A stretch of 18,542 nucleotides of DNA, taken from the NCBI GenBank assembly GCA_035637315.1, contig DASPXK010000403.1, forward strand, positions 1-18,542. Reading direction: 5' to 3'. The position numbers were made by a program, and so were the translations under genes. Shown here piece after piece: positions 12,708 to 18,542 of the stretch; position 1 is the stretch's first letter; every line of letters starts with the position of its first letter. The stretch comes from DASPXK01 sp035637315. GTDB lineage: Bacteria; Chloroflexota; UBA6077; JACCZL01. Below the pieces are notes generated by a model. The model was not told the origin of the DNA and did no database searches. It saw nothing but the letters and a program-made list of their open reading frames with translations.

Positions 12708-14011
12708 TCACGGCTCAGCCGGAAAGCGCTCCCCCTCTCCCACGCTTGGGAGAGGGGGCTGGGGAACAAGTGCGCTTCGCGGGGTGAGGGCGACCGCGTG
12801 ACCGTGGGCGTGCGCTTCGGATCGAGCAGGAGAGGGTTGCCATGCTCGACGATCTCGCCGTCGATCATGATCAAGCCCGGGTATGGCCGGTCGCCGTACT
12901 CGACGCACTCCAGGAACTCGTCGGTGACCGAGCCGTCGACAGGGTCCCAGGCGACGAGATCCGCCGGCTGGCCTGGCTCGATCAGACCACCCGGCAGGCC
13001 GAAGTTGCGAGCGGTGTTGCCGGTCGCCATACAGATGAGCTGGGCGACGGGAATGTCGGTCAGGTGGCTCAGCAGCGCGACCGTGCGCAGGATGGCGCCG
13101 GGCACGTAGCCGCTCCCGCCTGGCAGGTCACTACCGATCACCACCCGGTGCAGCTCGTCGCGTTCGCGCACGCATTCGAGCACGCGCCGCGCGAGCGGCA
13201 TGTTGCCAATGAAGACGAGATCGAGCGTGGCCGGCGTCTCGCGAACGATCCAGTCCACGTCCTCTGGCGGGGCCGGGGTCGGCCCACCGTTCACATGCAA
13301 GGCTGCATCCGGCCGAATTACCCGCAGCGATTCCCCAATCGACTCGATCTCCTTGATGAGACTGCGATTGCCGGTGTGGGTCATGGTGAGCATGCCATGA
13401 TCGTGAGCCCATTGGCGATATCGCTCGCAGTCCTTGACCGACGAGACTGGTCGGATGAACTTGACCCGCTGGATGCCGGCCTCAGCCATCTCGGCAAAAT
13501 CGTCGGCGGTGAGGCCGTCTTCCGCGATCACCGTCCCCGCGTAGCACTTGATGCCGTGTGGCCGAAAGCTCTGCCAGGACTTACGCATCACGATCGCGAG
13601 CGCTTTGGTTCCGATGGCGTCGCGCGCACGAGCAGGGTCGAGTCGCCTCGAGAACGCATGCGCCTGGACGTTGGGCAGGCTCTCGGAGGGCAGATACATG
13701 CCTGGCTGATGGCCTGAGCCGGCCGAAACGACCGAAGTCGTGCCTGCCCGGACGGTCTTAGCCATGGTGTTGAAGATCTCCTGACGCGGTGAGTACTCGC
13801 CGAAATACGGATGATGGTGGGCGTCCCAGAGGCCCGGCGCGAGCGTGGCGCCGCGCACGTCGATGACGATGTCGGCCTGCCGCTGCGTGCCGATCTCCCT
13901 GATGACGCCATCCTCGACGTAGACCGAGGAGGCGTGCAGAATGGGCTGCCGGATATCCCCGCTGATCAGGGTGCCGATGTTGCAAAAGAACGCAGAGCCC
14001 AACACGGTCAC
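12704..14011 (-). CDS. Enamidase-like amidohydrolase B, with complete metal site
   Basis: A 435-residue amidohydrolase, paralogue of A. Seen: APGLWDAHHHPYFGEYSP with H65 and H67 (HxH), YAGTVIAEDGL with E164 (bridging carboxylate), MTHTGNR with H212, LHVNGGPTPAP with H239, and VVIGSDLPGGSG with D295: the full set expected for a dinuclear enamidase-type site. Relative to enamidase it has an insertion of about 22 residues near 105-130 before GTKALAI, and a tail (about 395-435) that comes from a hairpin repeat at 12731-12790, rich in Pro, Ser and Arg. The start is GTG at 14011, 24 bp after the stop of the M29/NicX-like gene; a second GTG at 14005 is possible. Enamidase opens a cyclic enamide to an aldehyde acid, releasing ammonia; an analogous ring opening is proposed here. 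Confidence 0.88.
   Translation of the reverse strand: MTVLGSAFFCNIGTLISGDIRQPILHASSVYVEDGVIREIGTQRQADIVIDVRGATLAPGLWDAHHHPYFGEYSPRQEIFNTMAKTVRAGTTSVVSAGSGHQPGMYLPSESLPNVQAHAFSRRLDPARARDAIGTKALAIVMRKSWQSFRPHGIKCYAGTVIAEDGLTADDFAEMAEAGIQRVKFIRPVSSVKDCERYRQWAHDHGMLTMTHTGNRSLIKEIESIGESLRVIRPDAALHVNGGPTPAPPEDVDWIVRETPATLDLVFIGNMPLARRVLECVRERDELHRVVIGSDLPGGSGYVPGAILRTVALLSHLTDIPVAQLICMATGNTARNFGLPGGLIEPGQPADLVAWDPVDGSVTDEFLECVEYGDRPYPGLIMIDGEIVEHGNPLLLDPKRTPTVTRSPSPREAHLFPSPLSQAWERGSAFRLSRE
12731..12790. repeat. Dispersed G/C-rich hairpin repeat, copy 2 (inside the 3' end of amidohydrolase B)
   Basis: Perfect 12-bp arms CCCCCTCTCCCA (12731-12742) and TGGGAGAGGGGG (12747-12758) flank a CGCT loop, followed after a 16-base interruption by GGGGTGAGGG. 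It overlaps the coding end of amidohydrolase B, so the last residues of that protein are translated repeat. The loop sequence CGCT is shared with the copy at 15622-15647. Confidence 0.8.
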
Positions 14012-14035
14012 CCGCCTAGCCCATCGGGACCACCC

Positions 14036-15514
14036 TCACGCCGTCGCGAGCGCCGGGGTCTGGCGCGCCTGCGGTCCGGCGAACTCGCCGTCGACATCGC
14101 GACGGATCCAGCTGACAGGATCGGGCGCGTAGTCTTTCTCATAGTCGCCTGGATAATTGATGCCCGGCAGGGTCGGAATCCAGTCGTAGGAGAGCACGTC
14201 TCGAGCCTCGCCGTAGAGTGATGCGACCCGCACCACGTCGGGGTCGTCCAGGACCGTCAGACGGCCTTTGTCGATCAGCTTGGCCCACTCGCCGGTCTCG
14301 CGAAGTCTGATCTCGTAGTCGGAGAGATAGTTGTGGACGTGCGGGAAATGCATGATCGGCAGGTGGTGCTCCCGCGCGTACTGGATGAACGCCTGGTCCC
14401 AGTGCTCCGCGCCCCATCCCCAGTGGATCACCCCGGCCCGCAGGCGTTCGGGGAGGTTGGTCTGGCGATCACCGTACTCCCACAGGCCCTCCCGGTTGCG
14501 GATCCCCTTCGGGTTCGTGCCGATGGTGCAGTCGTTGAAGTAGGCCCAGCCCTTGTACGGGAAGCCGGGGTACTCGGCGTCCTTGAACCGCTCGACGACC
14601 TCGCTGAACAGCTCGCCATATAGACCGCCGCCCTCGATCTTGGTCACCATCCCGTGTTCCATTGTGACCCGGATGTGGGGGTAGTAGCCGGAGTGGTTGG
14701 CGGTCCCCGCCACGACGCCGTTGAGCGCGGGATAGTGGCGCTCTTGGAACGGCAGCAGCTCACTGACCGGCGTTGCACGGCGGACGCCCTGGATCGTCGA
14801 AGCCAGCATGTGGCCCGGCACGGTGGCGGTCTTGACCCAGCGGGCGGCCTCCTCCTCGGATACGTCCCATGAGACGTCCGTCCCCTGCGGGTCGGTGATG
14901 TGGACCGCGGCGGCCCGTCCGAACTGTTCGACGAGCTTGCGGTCGATCAGGCGCCAGATCTCGTCGGGATAGGCCGAACAGCGTGAGATGAAGCTTTCGT
15001 ACGCGGCGAAGAGCCAGCTGCCGCGATAGCGCTGGCTGGTAGTGCGTCGCCAGTGGTTGCCGCCCGCCTCGCCGGCGTAAACGGCCGTGTACTCAGGATG
15101 CTGTTCGAGGAACCCGCGCAGCGCCGTCGCCTCGACCTTGTACTCGACTCCGGACTCGATCATCGGGCCGAGCCGATCGTTGATCTCGCGCCAGCCGTCG
15201 GCCGCGCTCCAGCGCTCAACGGGATCGCGGACGTTGAGGTCCGACCAGGTGATGTCGTCTACCTGAGACGCGCCGGCCTCCTTCATCGCCGCCTTCACGG
15301 CCTGCATGACGAGCGGCTCCTGATCCGTGTACGTGACGATGAGGATGTGGTCGCCCTCGCGGACGGGGCCCAGGGCGGGAAACGAGTACCGCCGCTGGAT
15401 GTGGACGCGGGCGACGGGAAGCAGCTCTTCCACCGTCGTGGCCCGCGCCTGCCGGATGTACCGCGGGTAGCGTGGGGCTGGATAGGCGAAGCTCTGACCG
15501 GCTTGGACCACCAC
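14036..15514 (-). CDS. M29 aminopeptidase / NicX-like fold enzyme
   Basis: A 492-residue protein. The N-terminal domain has PVREGDHILIVTYTDQE (50-66) and a helix with MQAVKAAMKEAGA; the C-terminal domain has HITDPQGTDVSW (205-216), HIRVTMEHGMVTKIEGG (280-296), TIGTNPKGIRN (330-340), AGVIHWGWGAEHW (360-372) and HFPHVHNY (389-396). The GTD, GTNP and GxIHxGxG blocks resemble the aminopeptidase T (M29) fold, which 2,5-dihydroxypyridine dioxygenase NicX also shares. In that fold the C-terminal metal motif is HxD; here it reads H392-V-H394. The start is the GTG at 15514 (or the next at 15511) because AGGAGG precedes it. First gene of the operon, upstream of the enamidase-like genes. It could be a hydrolase or a ring-cleaving dioxygenase; the fold is fairly sure, the reaction is not. 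Confidence 0.6.
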   Translation of the reverse strand: MVVQAGQSFAYPAPRYPRYIRQARATTVEELLPVARVHIQRRYSFPALGPVREGDHILIVTYTDQEPLVMQAVKAAMKEAGASQVDDITWSDLNVRDPVERWSAADGWREINDRLGPMIESGVEYKVEATALRGFLEQHPEYTAVYAGEAGGNHWRRTTSQRYRGSWLFAAYESFISRCSAYPDEIWRLIDRKLVEQFGRAAAVHITDPQGTDVSWDVSEEEAARWVKTATVPGHMLASTIQGVRRATPVSELLPFQERHYPALNGVVAGTANHSGYYPHIRVTMEHGMVTKIEGGGLYGELFSEVVERFKDAEYPGFPYKGWAYFNDCTIGTNPKGIRNREGLWEYGDRQTNLPERLRAGVIHWGWGAEHWDQAFIQYAREHHLPIMHFPHVHNYLSDYEIRLRETGEWAKLIDKGRLTVLDDPDVVRVASLYGEARDVLSYDWIPTLPGINYPGDYEKDYAPDPVSWIRRDVDGEFAGPQARQTPALATA

Positions 15515-15560
15515 CGTTCCTCCTGTTAGTCGGGCCCCCCGGTGAATCGGGGCAGCCCTA

Positions 15561-15578
15561 CCGTTTCGCATGAAATGG
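15561..15578. promoter_or_regulatory. 18-bp dyad, candidate LysR-regulator site
   Basis: CCGTTTCGCATGAAATGG pairs CC.TTTC with GAAA.GG around a GCAT centre. It lies about 50 bases before the operon start codon (GTG 15514), in the intergenic region shared with the divergent LysR gene. A TTGACG at 15590-15585 on the minus strand could be the -35 of the operon promoter, with no good -10, as expected for an activator-dependent promoter. The spacing is T-N10-A and so not the exact LysR T-N11-A consensus. Confidence 0.4.
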
Positions 15579-15621
15579 GGTGCCCGTCAAAGTATTGGCT
15601 CGGTTCCCACGAATCGGCTCT

Positions 15622-15660
15622 CCCCTCTCCCACGCTTGGGAGAGGGGTGGGGGTGAGGGC
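15622..15660. repeat. Dispersed G/C-rich hairpin repeat, copy 3
   Basis: Arms CCCCTCTCCCA (15622-15632) and TGGGAGAGGGG (15637-15647) with a CGCT loop, followed by TGGGGGTGAGGGC. It lies in the intergenic region between the divergent operon and the LysR gene, between the candidate operator and the LysR promoter. Confidence 0.8.
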
Positions 15661-15718
15661 GTCGTGAGCCCGACCCCAGTATAGGTGCGCCCCCGGCGAG
15701 GGTCCAATACCAATCTCG

Positions 15719-15747
15719 TTGCCCGAACATAAGCGAACCATTATAGT
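15719..15747 (+). promoter_or_regulatory. Promoter of the LysR gene, probably giving a leaderless mRNA
   Basis: TTGCCC (15719-15724) and TATAGT (15742-15747) are separated by exactly 17 bases. The LysR ATG follows the -10 box after only 9 bases and no ribosome binding site is present, so the transcript should begin at, or up to about 3 bases before, the start codon. Confidence 0.6.
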
Positions 15748-15756
15748 CAGCGCGAG

Positions 15757-16650
15757 ATGAACGGTCGCTTGTTGCGGCTGTACTGCGAGGTGGTCGAATG
15801 CCGCAGCGTCACCCTCGCCGCAGAGCATCTGATGATCTCGCAGCCGGCGGTCAGCATGAACCTGCGTCGGATCGAGCGCCATTTTGGGGCCGACCTCTTC
15901 TATCGAAACGGGCGCCAGATGCTGGCGACGGAAGCCGGCCTGGCGGTGTATCGCTACGCGAAGAGCGTCCTGGAGGGCGAGGGCGAGGTCTCAGCTACCA
16001 TCCGTGAGCTCGGGGCAGGCGCCGCCGGCCGAGTCGTGCTTGGCGCCAGCAACATGATCGGCAGCTACTACCTGCCGCCGCTACTCAGCCGGTTCAAGCT
16101 GGAGCGCCCAGACGCGGAGATCTCCGTGCAAGTCCTGCCCAAGGAGCAGATCTGCGCCGGCGTTGTCGGAGGCGAGCTGGATTTCGCGATCGTGACGCGC
16201 GACGGCGTCCCGGACAACCTGGTGTGTCAGGAGTTCCACCGCGAGCGGCTGCTCGTCGTCGCCGGCCAGGGCCACCCACTCGCCCGCCTGAGGCGGGTCG
16301 GTCGCGATGACTTGTTGCGCTACCCGCTCGTCGCCTTCTCTCGGGACGTGGCGCTCAATCAGCGCATCTTCGACCGCTTACGCGAGGCCGGACTGAGCGG
16401 GCCAATTCGAATCGCGATCCATCTCGGCCATGCCGAAGCGATCAAGCGAGTCGTCGAGGCGGGGGTAGGAATCGCGGTCCTCTTCGAATGCGCCGTGCGG
16501 CGTGAGCTGGACCTTGGCATCCTGAAGGACGTCACCCCCGCCGACATCGAGCTCTGGTACCAGCCGTTTGCCGCGATTTACCGCCCCAAGAAGCGCTTCT
16601 CAGCGCTCCAAGCCGCACTCCTCGACTTCCTCATCACCAGCGCCTTATGA
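15757..16650 (+). CDS. LysR-family transcriptional regulator
   Basis: A 297-residue protein of normal LysR length. The N-terminal winged helix-turn-helix is clear: LYCEVVECRSVTLAAEHLMI, SQPAVSMNLRRIERHFGADL, FYRNGRQMLATEAG (to about residue 68), then a linker helix and the effector-binding domain from GRVVLGASNMIGSYYLPPLL (91-110), with GELDFAIVTRDG and VEAGVGIAVL. LysR proteins bind DNA as tetramers and respond to a small-molecule inducer, usually a pathway intermediate. It is divergent from the seven-gene operon and precedes the UbiD-like gene by 54 bp on the same strand, so it probably controls both. Start at 15757 is set by the promoter geometry. Confidence 0.93.
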   Translation: MNGRLLRLYCEVVECRSVTLAAEHLMISQPAVSMNLRRIERHFGADLFYRNGRQMLATEAGLAVYRYAKSVLEGEGEVSATIRELGAGAAGRVVLGASNMIGSYYLPPLLSRFKLERPDAEISVQVLPKEQICAGVVGGELDFAIVTRDGVPDNLVCQEFHRERLLVVAGQGHPLARLRRVGRDDLLRYPLVAFSRDVALNQRIFDRLREAGLSGPIRIAIHLGHAEAIKRVVEAGVGIAVLFECAVRRELDLGILKDVTPADIELWYQPFAAIYRPKKRFSALQAALLDFLITSAL

Positions 16651-16704
16651 TTGCCGCGCGCAGGAAGGGCCCCAACCGCCCAGTTACCAAGGAGGAGTAG
16701 GCCA

Positions 16705-18135
16705 GTGTCCAAGGACTTGCGGACGTATCTCAGGGAGCTGGTTGATTCGAATCCCCATCAACTGAAGGTCGTCGAGCGAGAGGTCGATCCGGTCTTCGAG
16801 GCGACCGCGATCGTCGACAAGATGCAGCGCGACCCCGGCAAGCCGACCTTCCCGGCCGTGCTCTTCAAGAAGATCAAGGGCTCAGACATCCCGCTCGTCC
16901 TCAACCTGAAGGCCACCTATGAGCGCCTGGCGCTCTCGATCGGCACCGACGTCCGCAACATGGTCCAGGAGTACGCCAGGCGGGAGGGCAACTTCACTGA
17001 GCCGGAGTGGGTCGACCGCTCGCAAGCGCCCGTGAAGAAGGTCGTCTGGACCGGCGACCAGATCGACATGTACAGCCTGCCGCTGCTCCAGCATATGGAG
17101 CTGGACGCCGGCAAGTACATCACCTCCGCGGCGGCCATCACCCGCGACCCTGACTCTGGCAAGGTCAACGTGGGCATCTTCCGCCACCAGTTGCAGGCAC
17201 GCGACGAGGTGGGCCTGATGACCAACCCCGCCCACCACACGGCCTACATCCTGCGCCGCGCCCGTGAGCTGAAGCAGCCGATCGAGATCGCGCTGGCGAT
17301 CGGCCACCACCCGGCGATGCTGATGGGTGCCGTGTCCAAGCTGGCCGGGATCGGCGGCGAGATGGAAGTGATGGGCGGCCTGCTCGGCGAGCCGCTGGAG
17401 GTGGTCCAGGCTGACACGGTGGATCTACCGGTCCCCGCCCGGGCCGAGATCGTGATCGAGGGCGTGGTCGACACCAGCGAGGAGGCGCTGCGCCAAGAAG
17501 GACCGTTCGGCGAGTACCCGCGCTATTACACCGGCGTCGGGCCGATGCCCTTCATCAAGATCAGGGCGATTACCATGCGCGAGGACCCGATCTACGTCGA
17601 CCTCTTCAACGCCCACGCCGAGCACAGCGTCCTCGGCGCTCTGCCGCGCATGGGCAGCATCTACCGGCGCGTCAAGGAGGCCATCCCGACCGTGACCGGC
17701 GTCAACCTGCCGCTGTCTGGCATGGCACGCTCCCACCTGTACATGTCGATGCGCAAGAGAGTCGAGGGGGAGCCGAAGATCGCGGCGTGCGCCGCGTATG
17801 CTGTGGACCCGATGCTCAAGCACATCTGGGTCGTCGACGACGACATCGACGTATTCAACGAGACCGACGTGCTGTGGTGCTTCGCGACTCGCTTCCAGGC
17901 CGACCGCGACATGTGCGTGCTGCCCAACTTCCTGGGCGGCCACTTGAACCCGGTCACCTACGGGTTTCATCGCGAGCAGAAGGGCCCGATGGAGACCAAG
18001 GTCATCTTCGACTGCACCAAGCCCGCCCCGCCCGAGCCGTTCCCGCCCATGTGCCGCGTGCCACAAGAGGTCTTGGACCGGATCGACCCCAGCGAGTATC
18101 TGGTCGACTTCAAGGGTGACGGTCTGCCGGTCTAG
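16705..18135 (+). CDS. UbiD-family prenylated-FMN-dependent decarboxylase
   Basis: A 476-residue protein covering the whole UbiD family length. Seen: KVNVGIFRHQLQARDEVGL (153-171) with R160, LAIGHHPAMLMGAV (197-210), GGEMEVMGGLLGEPLEVVQ (217-235), PARAEIVIEGVVD (244-256) and QEGPFGEYPRYY (264-275) with E265 and E270. The Arg and two Glu of the R-E-E catalytic triad of this family are therefore kept, so reversible decarboxylation of an aromatic, heteroaromatic or unsaturated carboxylic acid is likely. It would need prenylated FMN made by a UbiX prenyltransferase, which is not in the window. The GTG at 16705 is chosen because GGAGGAG ends 7 bases upstream; the frame is open back to 16651 but overlaps nothing useful. 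Substrates are unknown. Confidence 0.92.
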   Translation: MSKDLRTYLRELVDSNPHQLKVVEREVDPVFEATAIVDKMQRDPGKPTFPAVLFKKIKGSDIPLVLNLKATYERLALSIGTDVRNMVQEYARREGNFTEPEWVDRSQAPVKKVVWTGDQIDMYSLPLLQHMELDAGKYITSAAAITRDPDSGKVNVGIFRHQLQARDEVGLMTNPAHHTAYILRRARELKQPIEIALAIGHHPAMLMGAVSKLAGIGGEMEVMGGLLGEPLEVVQADTVDLPVPARAEIVIEGVVDTSEEALRQEGPFGEYPRYYTGVGPMPFIKIRAITMREDPIYVDLFNAHAEHSVLGALPRMGSIYRRVKEAIPTVTGVNLPLSGMARSHLYMSMRKRVEGEPKIAACAAYAVDPMLKHIWVVDDDIDVFNETDVLWCFATRFQADRDMCVLPNFLGGHLNPVTYGFHREQKGPMETKVIFDCTKPAPPEPFPPMCRVPQEVLDRIDPSEYLVDFKGDGLPV

Positions 18136-18180
18136 ATGATCAAGGGTGATCAAGGTGCTCAAAGGTGATCAAGATGATCA
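18135..18180. repeat. Short tandem GATCAA-containing repeats after the UbiD gene
   Basis: Five imperfect units of 9-10 bases, read as GATGATCAAG, GGTGATCAA, GGTGCTCAA, AGGTGATCAA and GATGATCA, follow the stop codon directly. Most units hold a GATC site. Confidence 0.65.
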
Positions 18181-18214
18181 TGCCTATGCATGAGCGGGTT
18201 TGATGATCACCTTT
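18161..18214. terminator. Compound inverted repeat, possible terminator of the UbiD transcript
   Basis: AAAGGTGATCA (18161-18171) is the exact complement of TGATCACCTTT (18204-18214). Inside the loop TCATGC (18178-18183) pairs with GCATGA (18188-18193) around CTAT. Position, 25 bases after the stop, suits a terminator, but there is no run of T afterwards. Confidence 0.45.
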
Positions 18215-18290
18215 GGGCTCCTGGTGTGGTCCGGCCCCGGCCCTAAAAGGCTCCGCTAACCTAACACTCTCACTGGCCGAGGAGCTGAGC

Positions 18291-18542
18291 TTGACTCGCA
18301 GCGGCTCTGAGTACATTCGCGCGCTGCCGAATGGCCGCGCCGTCTTACTGGATGGCAGCCGGGTCGAGGATGCAACGGCCCGTCCGGCCTTCGCGGGCGC
18401 GATCCGCTCGGTCGCGCAGGTCTACGACATCGCCAACGCGCCTCGAGCTGATCACGCGTCTGCGAGAGGGAGGTATCCAGGTGCTTTCCGTCGCCCGGTT
18501 TCTCGATGTCTTGCCGGCTCGAATGATCTAGCCCGACGCTCG
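18291..18542 (+). pseudogene. 5' end of an HpaB/PvcC-type two-component flavin hydroxylase, apparently broken
   Basis: Starting at a TTG with GGAG upstream, the frame reads TRSGSEYIRALPNGR, then AVLLDGSRVEDATARPAF and IRSVAQVYDIANAP, the typical N terminus of 4-hydroxyphenylacetate 3-hydroxylase-like proteins. After about 50 residues the similarity ends: the continuation ADHASARGRYPGAF does not look like the family. From about 18436 the plus frame one base off reads LELITRLREGGIQVLSVARF and stops at 18529-18531, so the sequence looks like a junction with another fragment or a frameshifted relic. The family hydroxylates phenols and related rings with FADH2. The HpaB frame itself is open to the window edge, so a longer odd protein cannot be excluded. 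Confidence 0.65.

Noticed and set aside
12286..12711. N-terminal extension of amidohydrolase A by about 140 codons
   Set aside because: It lies entirely within the RidA-like gene in another frame, has low-complexity Arg/Gly/Ser content, and the ATG at 12285 with ATGA overlap and enamidase-like N terminus is a better start.
17425..18162. Minus-strand open frame opposite the UbiD gene
   Set aside because: Antisense shadow with no motif; the UbiD motifs on the plus strand are unambiguous.
18135..18214. CRISPR array
   Set aside because: The repeat units are only 9-10 bases and there are no spacers; the structure is short tandem repeats with a hairpin.
1..18542. tRNA, rRNA, riboswitch or transposase genes
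   Set aside because: No cloverleaf with CCA-type arms, rRNA core, known riboswitch core or transposase catalytic motif was recognised on either strand. A covariance-model scan could change this for short RNAs.

Overview
The window is GC-rich bacterial DNA with dense, mostly minus-strand operons. The gene content fits an environmental Chloroflexota-like bacterium: luciferase-like flavin/F420 oxidoreductases, a UbiD decarboxylase, amidohydrolases, an SsuABC-type importer and dispersed G+C-rich hairpins. This placement is an inference from gene content; no rRNA, tRNA or other marker gene was seen.

Left part (1-3866). A minus-strand group holds a luciferase-like oxidoreductase (1601-2611), an alpha/beta hydrolase (464-1432) and a second luciferase-like oxidoreductase cut by the window edge (1-467). 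An M20-type hydrolase (2661-3866) diverges from it. The 49-bp gap between the divergent genes contains a perfect 12-bp palindrome and overlapping promoters.

Accessory module (3867-5310). A BrnT-like toxin with a ribbon-helix-helix antitoxin (minus strand) lies back to back with a DUF6941-like gene (plus strand). The module is bracketed by the complete M20 gene and an orphan second copy of an M20 3' end (5203-5310), which marks a past duplication, deletion or insertion.

Middle (5311-8094). About 420 bp without a convincing gene but with a strong hairpin repeat, then a VOC metalloenzyme (+), an MFS transporter (-) and a DinB-like protein (-).

Main locus (8171-18135). A seven-gene minus-strand operon runs from 15514 to 8171: M29/NicX-like hydrolase or dioxygenase, enamidase-like amidohydrolase B, RidA-like protein, enamidase-like amidohydrolase A, then ABC ATPase, permease and lipoprotein binding protein. 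Three of the junctions are ATGA overlaps. A LysR regulator, apparently with a leaderless mRNA, diverges from it and is followed by a UbiD-family decarboxylase. The right edge holds the 5' end of an HpaB-type flavin hydroxylase that appears broken. Read together, this looks like an uptake and catabolic island for a carboxylated cyclic amide or N-heteroaromatic compound: import by ABC, decarboxylation by UbiD, and ring or amide opening by the enamidase-like and M29/NicX-like enzymes, under LysR control. The substrate is unknown. Several enzymes carry altered active sites: amidohydrolase A has lost two metal histidines, the RidA-like protein lacks the catalytic Arg, the M20 protein lacks most metal ligands, and the alpha/beta hydrolase lacks the nucleophile Ser. 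Neofunctionalised or regulatory paralogues are therefore likely.
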